Under the pieces are notes generated by a model that did not search any database, was not told the origin of the DNA, and was given only the letters and a program-made list of their open reading frames with translations. The translations under genes were made by a program, and so were the position numbers. Of a stretch of DNA of 45,961 nucleotides, positions 9,005 through 18,600 are shown piece after piece. Position 1 is the stretch's first letter, and every line of letters starts with the position of its first letter. Origin of the DNA: Halothiobacillus sp. Its GTDB lineage: Bacteria > Pseudomonadota > Gammaproteobacteria > Halothiobacillales > Halothiobacillaceae. The stretch lies in the NCBI GenBank assembly GCA_024636015.1, contig JAGXHU010000068.1, forward strand, positions 1-45,961, read 5' to 3'.

Positions 9005-9739
9005 TCAGCAGACCTTGGTCGCAGGCGCCTCGGTCTCACCTGCAGCACGGGCGACATCGGCACCACCACAGTGGGTATTTGCAGGAACGGCCACATCGAT
9101 TCGTCGGGGTTTGGGGAGATTCAGGTTCTGCATTTTCTCGGCAAAGGCCGCGAGATCAAGCCCGAACACATACGGACTGATCGCTTTTTCCTGGGCGACA
9201 CAACTGACCCGATGACCGGTGTAGTCATGCCCGGGATAGATCAGCGTCTCCTCCGGCAACGAGAGCAACCGATGGATGCTGCGATACAGGTTTTCCGGCG
9301 AGCCCTGCTGGAAATCCGTACGCCCGCAGGCATTGATCAAAATCGTGTCGCCGGTAAACAGGCGATCATTCCACAGATAACTGGTACAGCCATCGGTATG
9401 GCCCGGCGTGGAGATGGCTTGCAGCGTGATTCCATCCATCGTCACCGTTTCGCCGTCGGCAATCAATCGATCGGCGCAGTCCAAACCGGTACCCTTGCCC
9501 ACGATGAACTGCGCGCCCAACTCATGCCGCAAACGACCGCCGCCCGTAATGTGGTCTGCATGAACATGGGTTTCCAGGACGTACTTCAACGTCAGTTCCA
9601 GTTCATCCAGCATTCGCCGATCACGGTCATACTGTTCGTGCACGGGATCGATTAACAGCGCGGAGCGCGTCTGCTCGTCTGCGATCAGATAGGTGAACGT
9701 CGAGGTTGCTTCGTCAAAAAGTTGCTTGAAGATCGCCAT
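9005..9739 (-). CDS. Persulfide dioxygenase, ETHE1-type MBL-fold enzyme
   Basis: This enzyme oxidises glutathione persulfide to sulfite and glutathione with O2, using one iron, as part of sulfide or sulfane sulfur metabolism. The 244-residue protein has the metallo-beta-lactamase motif THVHADH (residues 57-63), TPGHTDG (H114), FTGDT (D131) and YPGHDY (H171). The stretch ACGRTDFQQGSP is a signature of ETHE1 enzymes rather than glyoxalase II. There is no rhodanese domain; a short Cys-containing tail ends in TKVC. It is monocistronic, with a terminator downstream, and divergent from amgK. Its presence is compatible with a sulfur-oxidising host but not proof of one. Confidence 0.92.
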   Translation of the reverse strand: MAIFKQLFDEATSTFTYLIADEQTRSALLIDPVHEQYDRDRRMLDELELTLKYVLETHVHADHITGGGRLRHELGAQFIVGKGTGLDCADRLIADGETVTMDGITLQAISTPGHTDGCTSYLWNDRLFTGDTILINACGRTDFQQGSPENLYRSIHRLLSLPEETLIYPGHDYTGHRVSCVAQEKAISPYVFGLDLAAFAEKMQNLNLPKPRRIDVAVPANTHCGGADVARAAGETEAPATKVC

Positions 9740-9903
9740 GACCCCTCCATAAATTTATATGCCTATCAGTTATTTTATACCCAAAGTCGACGCTCTGCAT
9801 TATTCAGGGCTTTACCGGCACGCATTCACGTCATACCCCCCTTCCCCGCGTGCCGTGCCGCCCGGTATGCTAGTCATCTATTTACCGGAATCCCACCCGC
9901 ATC

Positions 9904-10917
9904 ATGCCGCACACCGCCTTTCTCGACGATCCCCGTTATCCGGCCCTGTCGCACTTTCTGGCCCAAATGCTGCCCGAGACGCATACCCAGCCGATCCTGG
10001 TATCCAGCGATGCCAGTGGCCGCCGCTACTGGCGAACCCGTCTCAAATCCGGAGAGACCCGCATCATCATGGATGCCCCGCCGCCCGGCGAGGACGTTCT
10101 ACCATTCATTGACGTCCAGCAACGCCTCGCACGAATCGGTATTCCCGTGCCCACCCTCCACGCGCAAGACACGACACAGGGGTTCCTCTTACTGGAAGAC
10201 CTGGGCGATGAGACTTTGTTCCAGTGGCGGCATGGCCAATCCCCCCAGCGCGTAACGGAGAAACTACAAACGGCCGTCGCGTTACTGCCCACCCTCGCCG
10301 AAGGCGATACCGAAGGCCTGCCCGAATTTGATGCCGAACGGCTTGGCCGGGAGATGGATCTGCTTCCCGAATGGTATATCCAACACCATTGCCAGCATGC
10401 GCTCTCGCCGGCAGAGCAGGCACAGTGGAACCAAATTCGGGACCGTATCTGCGCGCGACTGATCACCATGCCGCAGGTATTCGTGCACCGTGATTACCAC
10501 AGCCGAAACCTGATGGTGCAACCCGACCGCCTGACCGTCATCGACTTCCAGGATGCCGTCCGCGGCCCGCTGGCCTACGACCTAGTATCCCTCCTGCGCG
10601 ACAGCTATATCGACTGGCCTGCCGATGTCATTCTGGCCATGCAGGCCCTGTACTGGGAACACGTACCCACGGCACTGGGCCACGGGCAATCCCTGGACGA
10701 ATTCCGGGCGGATTTTGCCTGGGTCGCCGTGCAGAGACATTTGAAGGTACTGGGTATTTTTGCGCGATTGAGTTTTCGTGATGGCAAACACGGCTATCTG
10801 CACGACCTGCCGCTGACTTGGCGCCATCTGCATTGTGCCTTGGCATTAATCCCCGAACTCGAAGACCTCGCGGCTCTGCTCGCCCCGTTTGCGCCGATCG
10901 CCCCGGCAAGCACCTGA
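9904..10917 (+). CDS. amgK: N-acetylmuramate/N-acetylglucosamine kinase (AmgK-like phosphotransferase)
   Basis: AmgK phosphorylates MurNAc and GlcNAc at C1 in the peptidoglycan recycling route that bypasses de novo synthesis. The 337-residue product has the aminoglycoside-phosphotransferase fold: VSSDASGRRYWR near residue 33, IIMDAPPPGE near 55, FLLLEDLGDETLF near 95, the catalytic loop VHRDYHSRNLM (D197), and the Mg motif VIDFQDA (D214). This pattern matches the COG3178/AmgK group. In Pseudomonas the partner gene murU usually sits next to it; here no nucleotidyltransferase follows. The 164-nt space before it is shared with the divergent dioxygenase gene and should hold both promoters. Confidence 0.87.
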   Translation: MPHTAFLDDPRYPALSHFLAQMLPETHTQPILVSSDASGRRYWRTRLKSGETRIIMDAPPPGEDVLPFIDVQQRLARIGIPVPTLHAQDTTQGFLLLEDLGDETLFQWRHGQSPQRVTEKLQTAVALLPTLAEGDTEGLPEFDAERLGREMDLLPEWYIQHHCQHALSPAEQAQWNQIRDRICARLITMPQVFVHRDYHSRNLMVQPDRLTVIDFQDAVRGPLAYDLVSLLRDSYIDWPADVILAMQALYWEHVPTALGHGQSLDEFRADFAWVAVQRHLKVLGIFARLSFRDGKHGYLHDLPLTWRHLHCALALIPELEDLAALLAPFAPIAPAST

Positions 10918-10954
10918 CCCGAACGCGTTGATGCGCACGGCTGGCGTCGTTTGT

Positions 10955-11554
10955 TTATTGGCGCATGCCCGGAAGCCCACCGGGAAAACGACCTGAAATA
11001 CCCGGACTTTCAGGGGGCTTATAGGGCGATGGGGAATGGAGATGAGGCCGCCGACGATCACGGTCATAACCGCCGACGCGTCCACCGATCGACCACTCCC
11101 CTCTACTGTTGATCGACCCGCCGAACTGCGCTGACCCCGGCCCATAATAGCCTCCCGGTAGAGGATAACCGCCATAGGCGTAGCCATTCTCGATGAGGGG
11201 GGGCGGGGGGGCTGCTTGCTGTGCCGCGCGCGCCTGTTCGGCCGCCCGGGCCTCGGCTTCGGCACGCGCGACCTCCGCGGCATTCTTACTCGCCTGTTCC
11301 TGCCGTTTGTCGTACTGCTTGGCCAGTTCGTCGATGCCCTGGCGTGCCGAGGTTCCACCGGTTCCGGCATTCGGTGCGTCGATGACCCGGGCCTTCGCAT
11401 TCGGCCCGCAAGGCGTGCCAGAGAAGATCACTGCACCATTCTTGTCCTTGCACTGGTAGACCGTGGCCTGATCTGCCCATACGACGGGCACGTGAACAAC
11501 CACGGCGACCAACAATCCCCGCACCGCCCATTCGAATCGATCAATCGGTCTCAT
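10955..11554 (-). CDS. DUF4124 domain-containing exported protein
   Basis: A 199-residue protein with an N-terminal signal peptide (WAVRGLLVAVVVHVPVVWA) and then a DUF4124 domain, seen as ATVYQCKDKNGAVIFSGTPCG with its conserved Cys pair. After it come an alanine-rich coiled-coil stretch (residues about 85-120) and a low-complexity Gly/Tyr/Pro-rich tail. The start at 11554 has a strong GGGGG site upstream. The role of DUF4124 proteins is unknown. It is convergent with amgK and lies 61 nt downstream of the YyaL-like gene on the same strand, so co-transcription with that gene is possible. Confidence 0.82.
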   Translation of the reverse strand: MRPIDRFEWAVRGLLVAVVVHVPVVWADQATVYQCKDKNGAVIFSGTPCGPNAKARVIDAPNAGTGGTSARQGIDELAKQYDKRQEQASKNAAEVARAEAEARAAEQARAAQQAAPPPPLIENGYAYGGYPLPGGYYGPGSAQFGGSINSRGEWSIGGRVGGYDRDRRRPHLHSPSPYKPPESPGISGRFPGGLPGMRQ

Positions 11555-11615
11555 CACCCATTCCCCCTTATCCGTACGTTGAGCCGACAACGCCTATACG
11601 CCTCAAGGATAGACC

Positions 11616-14180
11616 TCATGGATGGGGCGGCAACCACAACGTCATCTGCGCCGGCGCCAGACATATCTCGTTATTGCATGCCTGAAAATCGAGGCGGACA
11701 CGCTGGGGAAACATGACCGAATCCGGCTGGATCACCCCGGTAATATGGGTAGTGCCCTCATACAGATTCAACGGCGTATCGCTGAAGGCCAGTCGCACCT
11801 TTTTCCCGGCGGGGTAATCCACTAGGGCCAACTGCAACGGTGGGACGGACGTTAGCTGAGTCGGGATCAGATCGCTGCGGGCATCATGTGCGTTGACGTG
11901 CCAACCAGGGGCAAAGGCCAACAGGACATTGATCTGCTTACCCCCACGACGACTCACCCCCGCATGGAGCCCGCCCCGCGCACCATAGGCCTGGGGATCG
12001 ATCGCCCCCGCTCTTTGCGCAGTTAATGCTGCCAGCATCCCCGCAGCGCTGAGTGGATCGCGCGCGATCAACCCCGAAAAACCGGCCAGTAGTGCGTCGG
12101 CAGCATCCGTATATTTCTGGTCGCCCGTACGCACGGCCAAATCCACAAAAAGACGCATTGTCTGCGTATTGCCCGCCGGTTCCGGCCCATCTTCGTAAGG
12201 ACGGGAAGGCAGGTCCAGAATCGCCGCATCGGTCTTCGACTCGTTCGGCTGGTCGAAGTAACCGCCCGCGGGGGCAGCAAAGCTTTTCTCGATGACCGCG
12301 GCCTGGGCCTGCGCCTGATCCAACCAGGTTTTCTCACCGGTCGCATCGTACAAAGCGATCAAACCCAGGGCGTAATCGGCATGATCGGCCAGATTAGCCA
12401 CGCCGCTCGCCACGCCTCGGTTGAAATTATGCGCCAGTCGCCCGCCCGGCAGCCGTATTTTGTGATCGACGAATTGAGCGGCGGCGGCCGCAGCCTGAAC
12501 GAAACGCGGCTGATCCAGAAGACGGCCACCCTCGGCCAATGCCTGAATCAACAGGCCGTTCCAACTGGTGATCCGGTTGCCATCCCGGCGCGGCGCGGAC
12601 CGCCGGGCACGCACGGCCAGAAGTTTTTTCCGGATGCCGACCATTTTCAGGTTGAGCTCGGCCTCATTCAGATGCAGGGTCTTGGCTAATTGCGCCTCAT
12701 CCACCGCGCTCGCTCGATGCAGGACACTCATGCCATCAATATCACCGGCGGGTGTAACCTGCCAGTAGGCGGCGGCCAATTTTGCCGCCTCGGGCGGAAG
12801 CACCGCCGCCAGCTCGGACGGGCTCCACGTATAAAACGCGCCCTCGTGCAAGGCCGGTTGCGACGACCCTGTCGACGACGGCAAGGCACTATCGGCATCC
12901 AGCGCTGCAATAAACCCGCCGTCGGGCGCTCTCATCTGGTCAAGCACGAAATCCAGGGTGTTCTCGGCGGTGCGCCAATATGCCCGTCGCCCCAGCACGA
13001 GGCCGGCGCGCAGATAGGTTCGCGCCAGCACGGCCTGATCGTAGGCCATTTTCTCGAAGTGCGGCACCCGCCAGTCCGGCGTGGTGCTGTACCGGAAAAA
13101 ACCGCCGCCCAGCTGGTCGTAAATCCCTCCACGCCGCATATGCTCCAGCGTGAGATCCAGGCTATTTCGCAGGGCGGTGATCTGGTCCGGTGGCAACGCG
13201 GTATGCCCCAGTTGGTCCAGCAGGAACATCAGACGCTCGGCATCCGGGAATTTCACCCCATCGCCAAAGCCCCCCTCGAAGGGATCGACCCGTTGTGCCA
13301 ATGCCTGTGCCGCGTGGACCAAAAAGGGCGCATCCAGAGACTGCGCCTTGGCCTGTTGGTCCAATACGCGGCGCATCAGACCGGTGAGCTTGTCGGCATC
13401 CTGATCCAATACAGTGGGGCGCGTCTGCCACACACCCGCGACCTGTTTCAACGTGGACAGAAATGCTGGTTCCGGCTGATAGAGGGTTGCATAGAACGGA
13501 CGTCCGTCCGGAAAAGCATAAATACTGGCCGGCCAACCCGTTTGCCCGCCCCCCACAATGGCGACGGCCATCTGATAACGGCTGTCGATCTCGGGGTTCT
13601 GCTGCCGATCGACCTTGACGGCAATAAACGACTGGTTCAACAACCGGGCCACAGCAGCAGACTCGAAACTCTGTTGTGCCATGACATGACACCAGTGACA
13701 ACTCGCATAGCCGATCGAAATGAACAATGGCTTGTGCTCAGCCTTGGCAGCAGCCAGCGCCTCAGGTCCCCAGGAATACCAGTTCACCGGATTGTGTGCG
13801 TGCTCCAGCAGGTACGGTGACTGGCTCAGAATGAGTCGATTGGTAAACCAGGGCAAACCATCTGCGCTCAACCAACGCGTATGCCAATGGCTGGAATCGG
13901 CAGATTTGTCCTGATGTTCTGTCATGGCCTGCGCTTCTGCGGTCTCCACGGCCCGGGCAATAGGCGGCGGCAGCCCCGGCCAGTGAACCAGCGCATCGGC
14001 ATCCGATTGAGCTTGTACCGTCAGGGGCGCGGGTGCAGGAGACGACATTGGATTCAACTCCATCTTCGGCTGGGGTGACGATGCATTCGGGGCGCCGCTG
14101 GCAGACGTAGCCAGCAGAAACCCCGTCAGTCCCTGTGTCAGCCCAAGGCACCATCGCATGAAGAAAGAAGGGGCGCTCAT
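11616..14180 (-). CDS. Exported YyaL/SSP411-type thioredoxin-domain protein with DsbD-alpha-like C-terminus
   Basis: An 854-residue protein of the DUF255 (YyaL) type. A signal peptide is visible at the N-terminus ([21 protein letters not shown]). The thioredoxin-like domain begins near residue 115 with [16 protein letters not shown] and holds the motif [17 protein letters not shown] long alpha/alpha-barrel region follows ([30 protein letters not shown]). The last 110 residues resemble the DsbD N-terminal (alpha) domain: [18 protein letters not shown] and [12 protein letters not shown], with a spaced Cys pair. The family is usually cytoplasmic; this one appears to be exported and may handle periplasmic thiols. 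The start at 14180 has GGAGG 12 nt upstream. Confidence 0.85.
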   Translation of the reverse strand: MSAPSFFMRWCLGLTQGLTGFLLATSASGAPNASSPQPKMELNPMSSPAPAPLTVQAQSDADALVHWPGLPPPIARAVETAEAQAMTEHQDKSADSSHWHTRWLSADGLPWFTNRLILSQSPYLLEHAHNPVNWYSWGPEALAAAKAEHKPLFISIGYASCHWCHVMAQQSFESAAVARLLNQSFIAVKVDRQQNPEIDSRYQMAVAIVGGGQTGWPASIYAFPDGRPFYATLYQPEPAFLSTLKQVAGVWQTRPTVLDQDADKLTGLMRRVLDQQAKAQSLDAPFLVHAAQALAQRVDPFEGGFGDGVKFPDAERLMFLLDQLGHTALPPDQITALRNSLDLTLEHMRRGGIYDQLGGGFFRYSTTPDWRVPHFEKMAYDQAVLARTYLRAGLVLGRRAYWRTAENTLDFVLDQMRAPDGGFIAALDADSALPSSTGSSQPALHEGAFYTWSPSELAAVLPPEAAKLAAAYWQVTPAGDIDGMSVLHRASAVDEAQLAKTLHLNEAELNLKMVGIRKKLLAVRARRSAPRRDGNRITSWNGLLIQALAEGGRLLDQPRFVQAAAAAAQFVDHKIRLPGGRLAHNFNRGVASGVANLADHADYALGLIALYDATGEKTWLDQAQAQAAVIEKSFAAPAGGYFDQPNESKTDAAILDLPSRPYEDGPEPAGNTQTMRLFVDLAVRTGDQKYTDAADALLAGFSGLIARDPLSAAGMLAALTAQRAGAIDPQAYGARGGLHAGVSRRGGKQINVLLAFAPGWHVNAHDARSDLIPTQLTSVPPLQLALVDYPAGKKVRLAFSDTPLNLYEGTTHITGVIQPDSVMFPQRVRLDFQACNNEICLAPAQMTLWLPPHP

Positions 14181-14507
14181 GGGATCATCATACCTCCGGT
14201 CGGACGCAACCATGTGTATTTACCACTCGAAACAACCAGACCCAGCCCTTCGCCCCTGAAGGGCGGCGTGAACAGGCTTCCAAATACATTCAACAGGTTA
14301 ATCCATCATCGTCCAGGCCAACCAAGGGAGAGAGAACAAGCCAGATCAGATCGTATCGGTGGGTTGCAACAACCAAACCTAACAGGTATATGTACTATCA
14401 GTGAGGGCAGACTTTACTGTCCCGGCGGGTATGGATCAAATTTGCCGATCCCACTTGCGCGCACTCGTCGTCGCCCTAGGTAGGTAAGAATCAAGAGGTA
14501 ACATAGC
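14181..14507. other. Divergent intergenic region, yyaL-like / cfa
   Basis: This 327-nt space separates two divergently transcribed genes and should carry both promoters. A short hairpin (CCCTTC/GAAGGG, 14246-14263) is visible. I could not assign -35/-10 boxes with confidence. No ORF with coding character and no RNA gene was recognised. Confidence 0.5.
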
Positions 14508-15686
14508 GTGACAAAACAGACTGTTTCCCCTACGGATCGAAATGAACATGGCTGGTCTGAACCGAACCGAGAAAGGATCGTTTTCACCGAACTGCTCGAA
14601 CGCGCTGGTATCCAATTGGATGGGCATCAACCTTGGGATCTTCGACTGAAGAACCCCAGAGCCGTTGGCCAGATTCTCGGCCATGGCAATCTGGGTTTGG
14701 GTGAAAGCTATATGGCAGACTGGGTCGACATCCCCGCCATCGATCAATTTATTGAGCGGGTGATGCGCGCCCAGCTGGATATAGACCCCACGATCGGGCG
14801 GTCCTGGCCGTTGATCTGGCATGCCCTCAAGGCCCGTGTGTTCAATCGCCAGAGCCCCGTGCGTGCCTGGGCCGTCGGCCAACGTCACTATGACTTGGGG
14901 AACGAGTTCTATCGCGACATGCTCGACGCCCGGATGACCTATACCTGTGGCTACTGGGCACCGGGCGTCACCACCCTCGACGAAGCCCAGGAGGCAAAAC
15001 TCGATCTGATCTGCCGCAAGCTGGATCTCCAGCCGGGACAACGGGTGCTGGATATCGGCTGTGGCTGGGGTAGCTTCATGCGCTTTGCCGCCGAGCGCTA
15101 TGGCGTCAGCTGCGTCGGCGTCACCATTTCCAAAGAGCAGGCCGAGTATGGCCGGCAACTCTGTGCCGGGCTACCGGTCGAGTTTCGTCTTCAGGATTAC
15201 CGCGACATGCACGAGACCTTCGACCATATTGTGTCGGTGGGCATGTTCGAGCATGTCGGGCGCAAAAACTACGCCACGTACATGGATGTGGCGCGCCGTT
15301 GCCTCAAACCCGAGGGTTTATTCTTGCTGCATACGATTGCCGGAGGAGGCAGCCATAGCTCGCCCGATCCCTGGATCGACAAATATATTTTCCCCAATGG
15401 CGAGACGCCGTCGCACCAACAGATTGCGAAGGCAGCAGAGGGGCGTTTTATTATTGAGGACGTGCATAGCTTCGGTGCCGATTACGACCGCACGCTCATG
15501 GCCTGGCATGACAATTTCACCCGTGCCTGGCCGAAGTATCAGTCGACTTATGACGAGACCTTCGAACGCATGTGGCGCTACTATCTACTGACCTGCGCGG
15601 GCGCTTTCCGATCCCGGCAGCTCAACCTCCTGCAGTGCGTGCTCTCCCCTGAAGGCGTGCGGGGCGGATATATCCGCCCGACCTAA
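14508..15686 (+). CDS. cfa: Cyclopropane-fatty-acyl-phospholipid synthase
   Basis: Cfa transfers a methylene group from S-adenosylmethionine to unsaturated acyl chains of membrane phospholipids, which hardens membranes in stationary phase or stress. The 392-residue protein (E. coli: 382) has LGLGESYMADWVD and HYDLGNEFYRDMLD in the N-terminal half, the SAM site VLDIGCGWGSFMRFAAE, and VSVGMFEHVGRKNY. The start is GTG at 14508, with AAGAGG 9 nt upstream. It converges with hrpA, the two stop codons being only 7 nt apart. Confidence 0.95.
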   Translation: MTKQTVSPTDRNEHGWSEPNRERIVFTELLERAGIQLDGHQPWDLRLKNPRAVGQILGHGNLGLGESYMADWVDIPAIDQFIERVMRAQLDIDPTIGRSWPLIWHALKARVFNRQSPVRAWAVGQRHYDLGNEFYRDMLDARMTYTCGYWAPGVTTLDEAQEAKLDLICRKLDLQPGQRVLDIGCGWGSFMRFAAERYGVSCVGVTISKEQAEYGRQLCAGLPVEFRLQDYRDMHETFDHIVSVGMFEHVGRKNYATYMDVARRCLKPEGLFLLHTIAGGGSHSSPDPWIDKYIFPNGETPSHQQIAKAAEGRFIIEDVHSFGADYDRTLMAWHDNFTRAWPKYQSTYDETFERMWRYYLLTCAGAFRSRQLNLLQCVLSPEGVRGGYIRPT

Positions 15687-15693
15687 TCGCCGA

Positions 15694-18600
15694 TCAACCG
15701 GACAACAGAACCTTGAGTGCCTGTTCCACATCCTGCGCGGACGGCGCGCCCTTGCGGGCAAGCTCCTGCGCAAAGGTGGTGACGCGCCACTCTTCGAGGT
15801 GCGCCTGCAGGTGACACAGGTTGATGAACTGAGCCGGATCGTCCGAGGATTGATCGAGTCGAGCCAATACCCGATTGCACAGCGGCATGAACTGTACGCG
15901 CAGCATCCGGTCGCGTTCGGGATGCCGGTCGATTTTTTCAAGGCGTTTTTCCGCCGCCGTGATGTAGCGCGGCAGCTGTGCAAACAGACTCTGCGGCGTG
16001 TGCCAGATAAAGCCGGGATAAATCAGGGCATCGAGCTGCTCGGCCACTTCACGCGCGGCCTCGATCTGCGACAGCGGCAGGCGGCCCTTCAACCGGGCGC
16101 GCAAAGCCTGATGCTGGGCGAACAGGGTACGCAATTGATCGGCCAGTTGGCGCACGGCCGCATCCAGTCTCGGCCGGAGCCACTCGACACGCTCGGCGAA
16201 CGTTGCCGGATCCCGCACCGGCGGGCGATCATCGACCGCCAATCCGGCCACGGCACGCGCCAGCAGTTCGGTATCAAAAGCCGTATCGCGCCGATTCGGC
16301 AACACCAGGCTCAGCTCGGGCAGCGGGCGACGACTACCCAGCTGACTGTATTGCAGGCGCGCCGGGTCGAGCGCCCGTTCCTGCTTGAGAAACTGCCCCA
16401 GATGCCGAACCTGCTCCGGCAGGGCAAGCATCAGCAACCGCGTCACACCCACCCGATGCGCCGCCGATGCCCGATCCGGATCGTCGAGCAAGGCCACGCG
16501 AACGTGGTCGCCCGCATCGACCAGGGCGGGGTAAGCCTGCAACTGCGCGCCTTGCTGCTCAACCATCAGCTGCTCGGGCAGATCGCCGACGGCCCAATCG
16601 GTCAGATCATCGCGCTCCAGCCGGTGTCGCGTACGCTGGGCGAAGGCTTGTTGCGCCGCCGCCTGATGACGCGCCATCAGCACCGCCAGATCACGGTCGG
16701 CATCCAGCTCCTCGCCCGCCTCATCCACCACGGCGAATCGCATCCGCAGATGCGCCAGTAATTTTCGTTCGTCGAACAGCTCGGGATCAACGCGATGACC
16801 GGTCATCCGCTGCAACTCCGTGGCCAGCTGTGCGATCAAGTTGCCTTTGTCCCCCGCGATGCGCTCATTGACGGCCGTGGCGAACTCGGGGGCAGGCACG
16901 AAGTGCCGTCGGTCGGCCTTGGGCAGACCGCGAATCAATGCCTCGATCTTTTCACGCCGCAGACCGGGAATCAGGTGACTGGCGCGCGCCGTATCGATCT
17001 GGTTGAGCGCCGCCAAGGGCAGGCGCAGGGTGACGCCATCATCGTCGCTGCCCGGCGCGAAGTGGTAATGCAGCGGCAGGCTGAACGCCCCCATCTGCAA
17101 CCGGTCAGGGAAACCCTTCGGGTCGTGCTGATCGGGTTCGCGCTTGAGCACATCGTCGCGGGTCATGCACAGGGCGGGCGGCTGATTCGGGTTGACCTCC
17201 TTGAGCCAGCGCACCAACCCGGCCACATCGTGCACATCGGCCGGCAGATGGCTGGCATAGAAATCGAAGATGACCTGGTCATCAATCAGCAGATCCGGGC
17301 GCCGCGTGCGGGCCTCCAGTTCCCGAATCTCGCCGATCAACGCCTGATTATCGCGCCAGAAGCGCAGATTGCTCTCGAAGGCGCCTTCCACCAGGCCCGA
17401 ACGAATGAAAATCTCCCGCGCCAGCAGCGGATCGATCCGGCCGAAGTCGATGCGCCGCTTGGTGACGATCGGCAGGCCGAACAGCTTCACGGTCTCGAAA
17501 GCCATCACCCGTCCGCCCCGCTGATCCCAAACGGGTTCGCTGTGTTCCTGCGTCACCAGATGCGTCGCCAAGGGCTCGATCCAGCGCGGATTGATCGCCG
17601 CATTCATGCGTGCATACACCCGCGTGGTTTCAACGATTTCGGCGCTCATCACCCACTTGGGCGGAGTTTTGGCGATGCTGGAACCGGGGAACAGCATGAA
17701 ACGGCGGTTATTCGCCCCGATGTAGATCGTGGGCGTACGTTTCTTTTGACCGCGCTGATCGGCTTTCTCGGCCTTGTCCGCCCGTTGGGCCTCATCACGC
17801 AAGCCGATCTGAGCCAGCAGGCCGGGCAGAATGGCCTGATGCAGCAGGTCGAGCCGAGCCTGCAGCGCCGATTTCTCGTGATCGGTCGCTTCCACGCTCA
17901 CGACGGGCAAGGGCTGCGGATCCGGCAAGGCGCGCTGGTTCAGTTCATCGACGATCTGGCGGAGCTGGCCGAACAGGTCATGCCATTCGAGCAGGCGGTT
18001 ATAGGACAGAAAATGGCGTTTGGCCCAATCGCGCCGCTGCCGCTGCGATTCATGCCGCACGACCTGATGCCAGGCATTCCACAGGGCCAGCACCGCAGCA
18101 AAATCGGAATCCGCCACGCGGAAGGCCTGTTGGGCCTGATCGGCTGCTTGGGCATGGTCGGCGGGACGCTCGCGTGGGTCCTGGATGGAGAGAAATGCCA
18201 CCACGATCAGTGTATCGATCGCGGGCGCATCGCCAAGCGGCAGAGCCGCCAGCATCATCCGGCCAAGCGTGGGGTCCACCGGCAAGCGGGCCAGTTGCCG
18301 CCCCAGCGGGGTAATGCGCTGGTCGGCGTCCAGGGCGTGCAGCTCGAACAGCAACCGGCGCGCGGCGGCGAGCTGCCGTGAATCGGGCGGTTCGATAAAG
18401 GGGAAATGCTCCGGCTCGCCGAGTTTCAGATCAATCAGACGCAAGACCACCGAAGCGAGATTGGTGCGCAGGATCTCCGGATCGGTAAAGGCTGGACGCC
18501 CCGTGAAATCGGTGTCTTCATACAGACGGATGCAGATCCCCGGCGCAATCCGCCCGCAGCGACCCGACCGCTGGTTGGCCGAGGCCTGGGAAATCGCCTC

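Noticed and set aside
12690..13820. 376-codon open frame on the plus strand
   Set aside because: Antisense to the YyaL-type gene, no motifs; a shadow frame.
16795..18381. 528-codon open frame on the plus strand
   Set aside because: It lies fully opposite hrpA, whose helicase and DUF3418 features are clear on the other strand; the translation has no family-like motifs and reflects high-GC frame bias.
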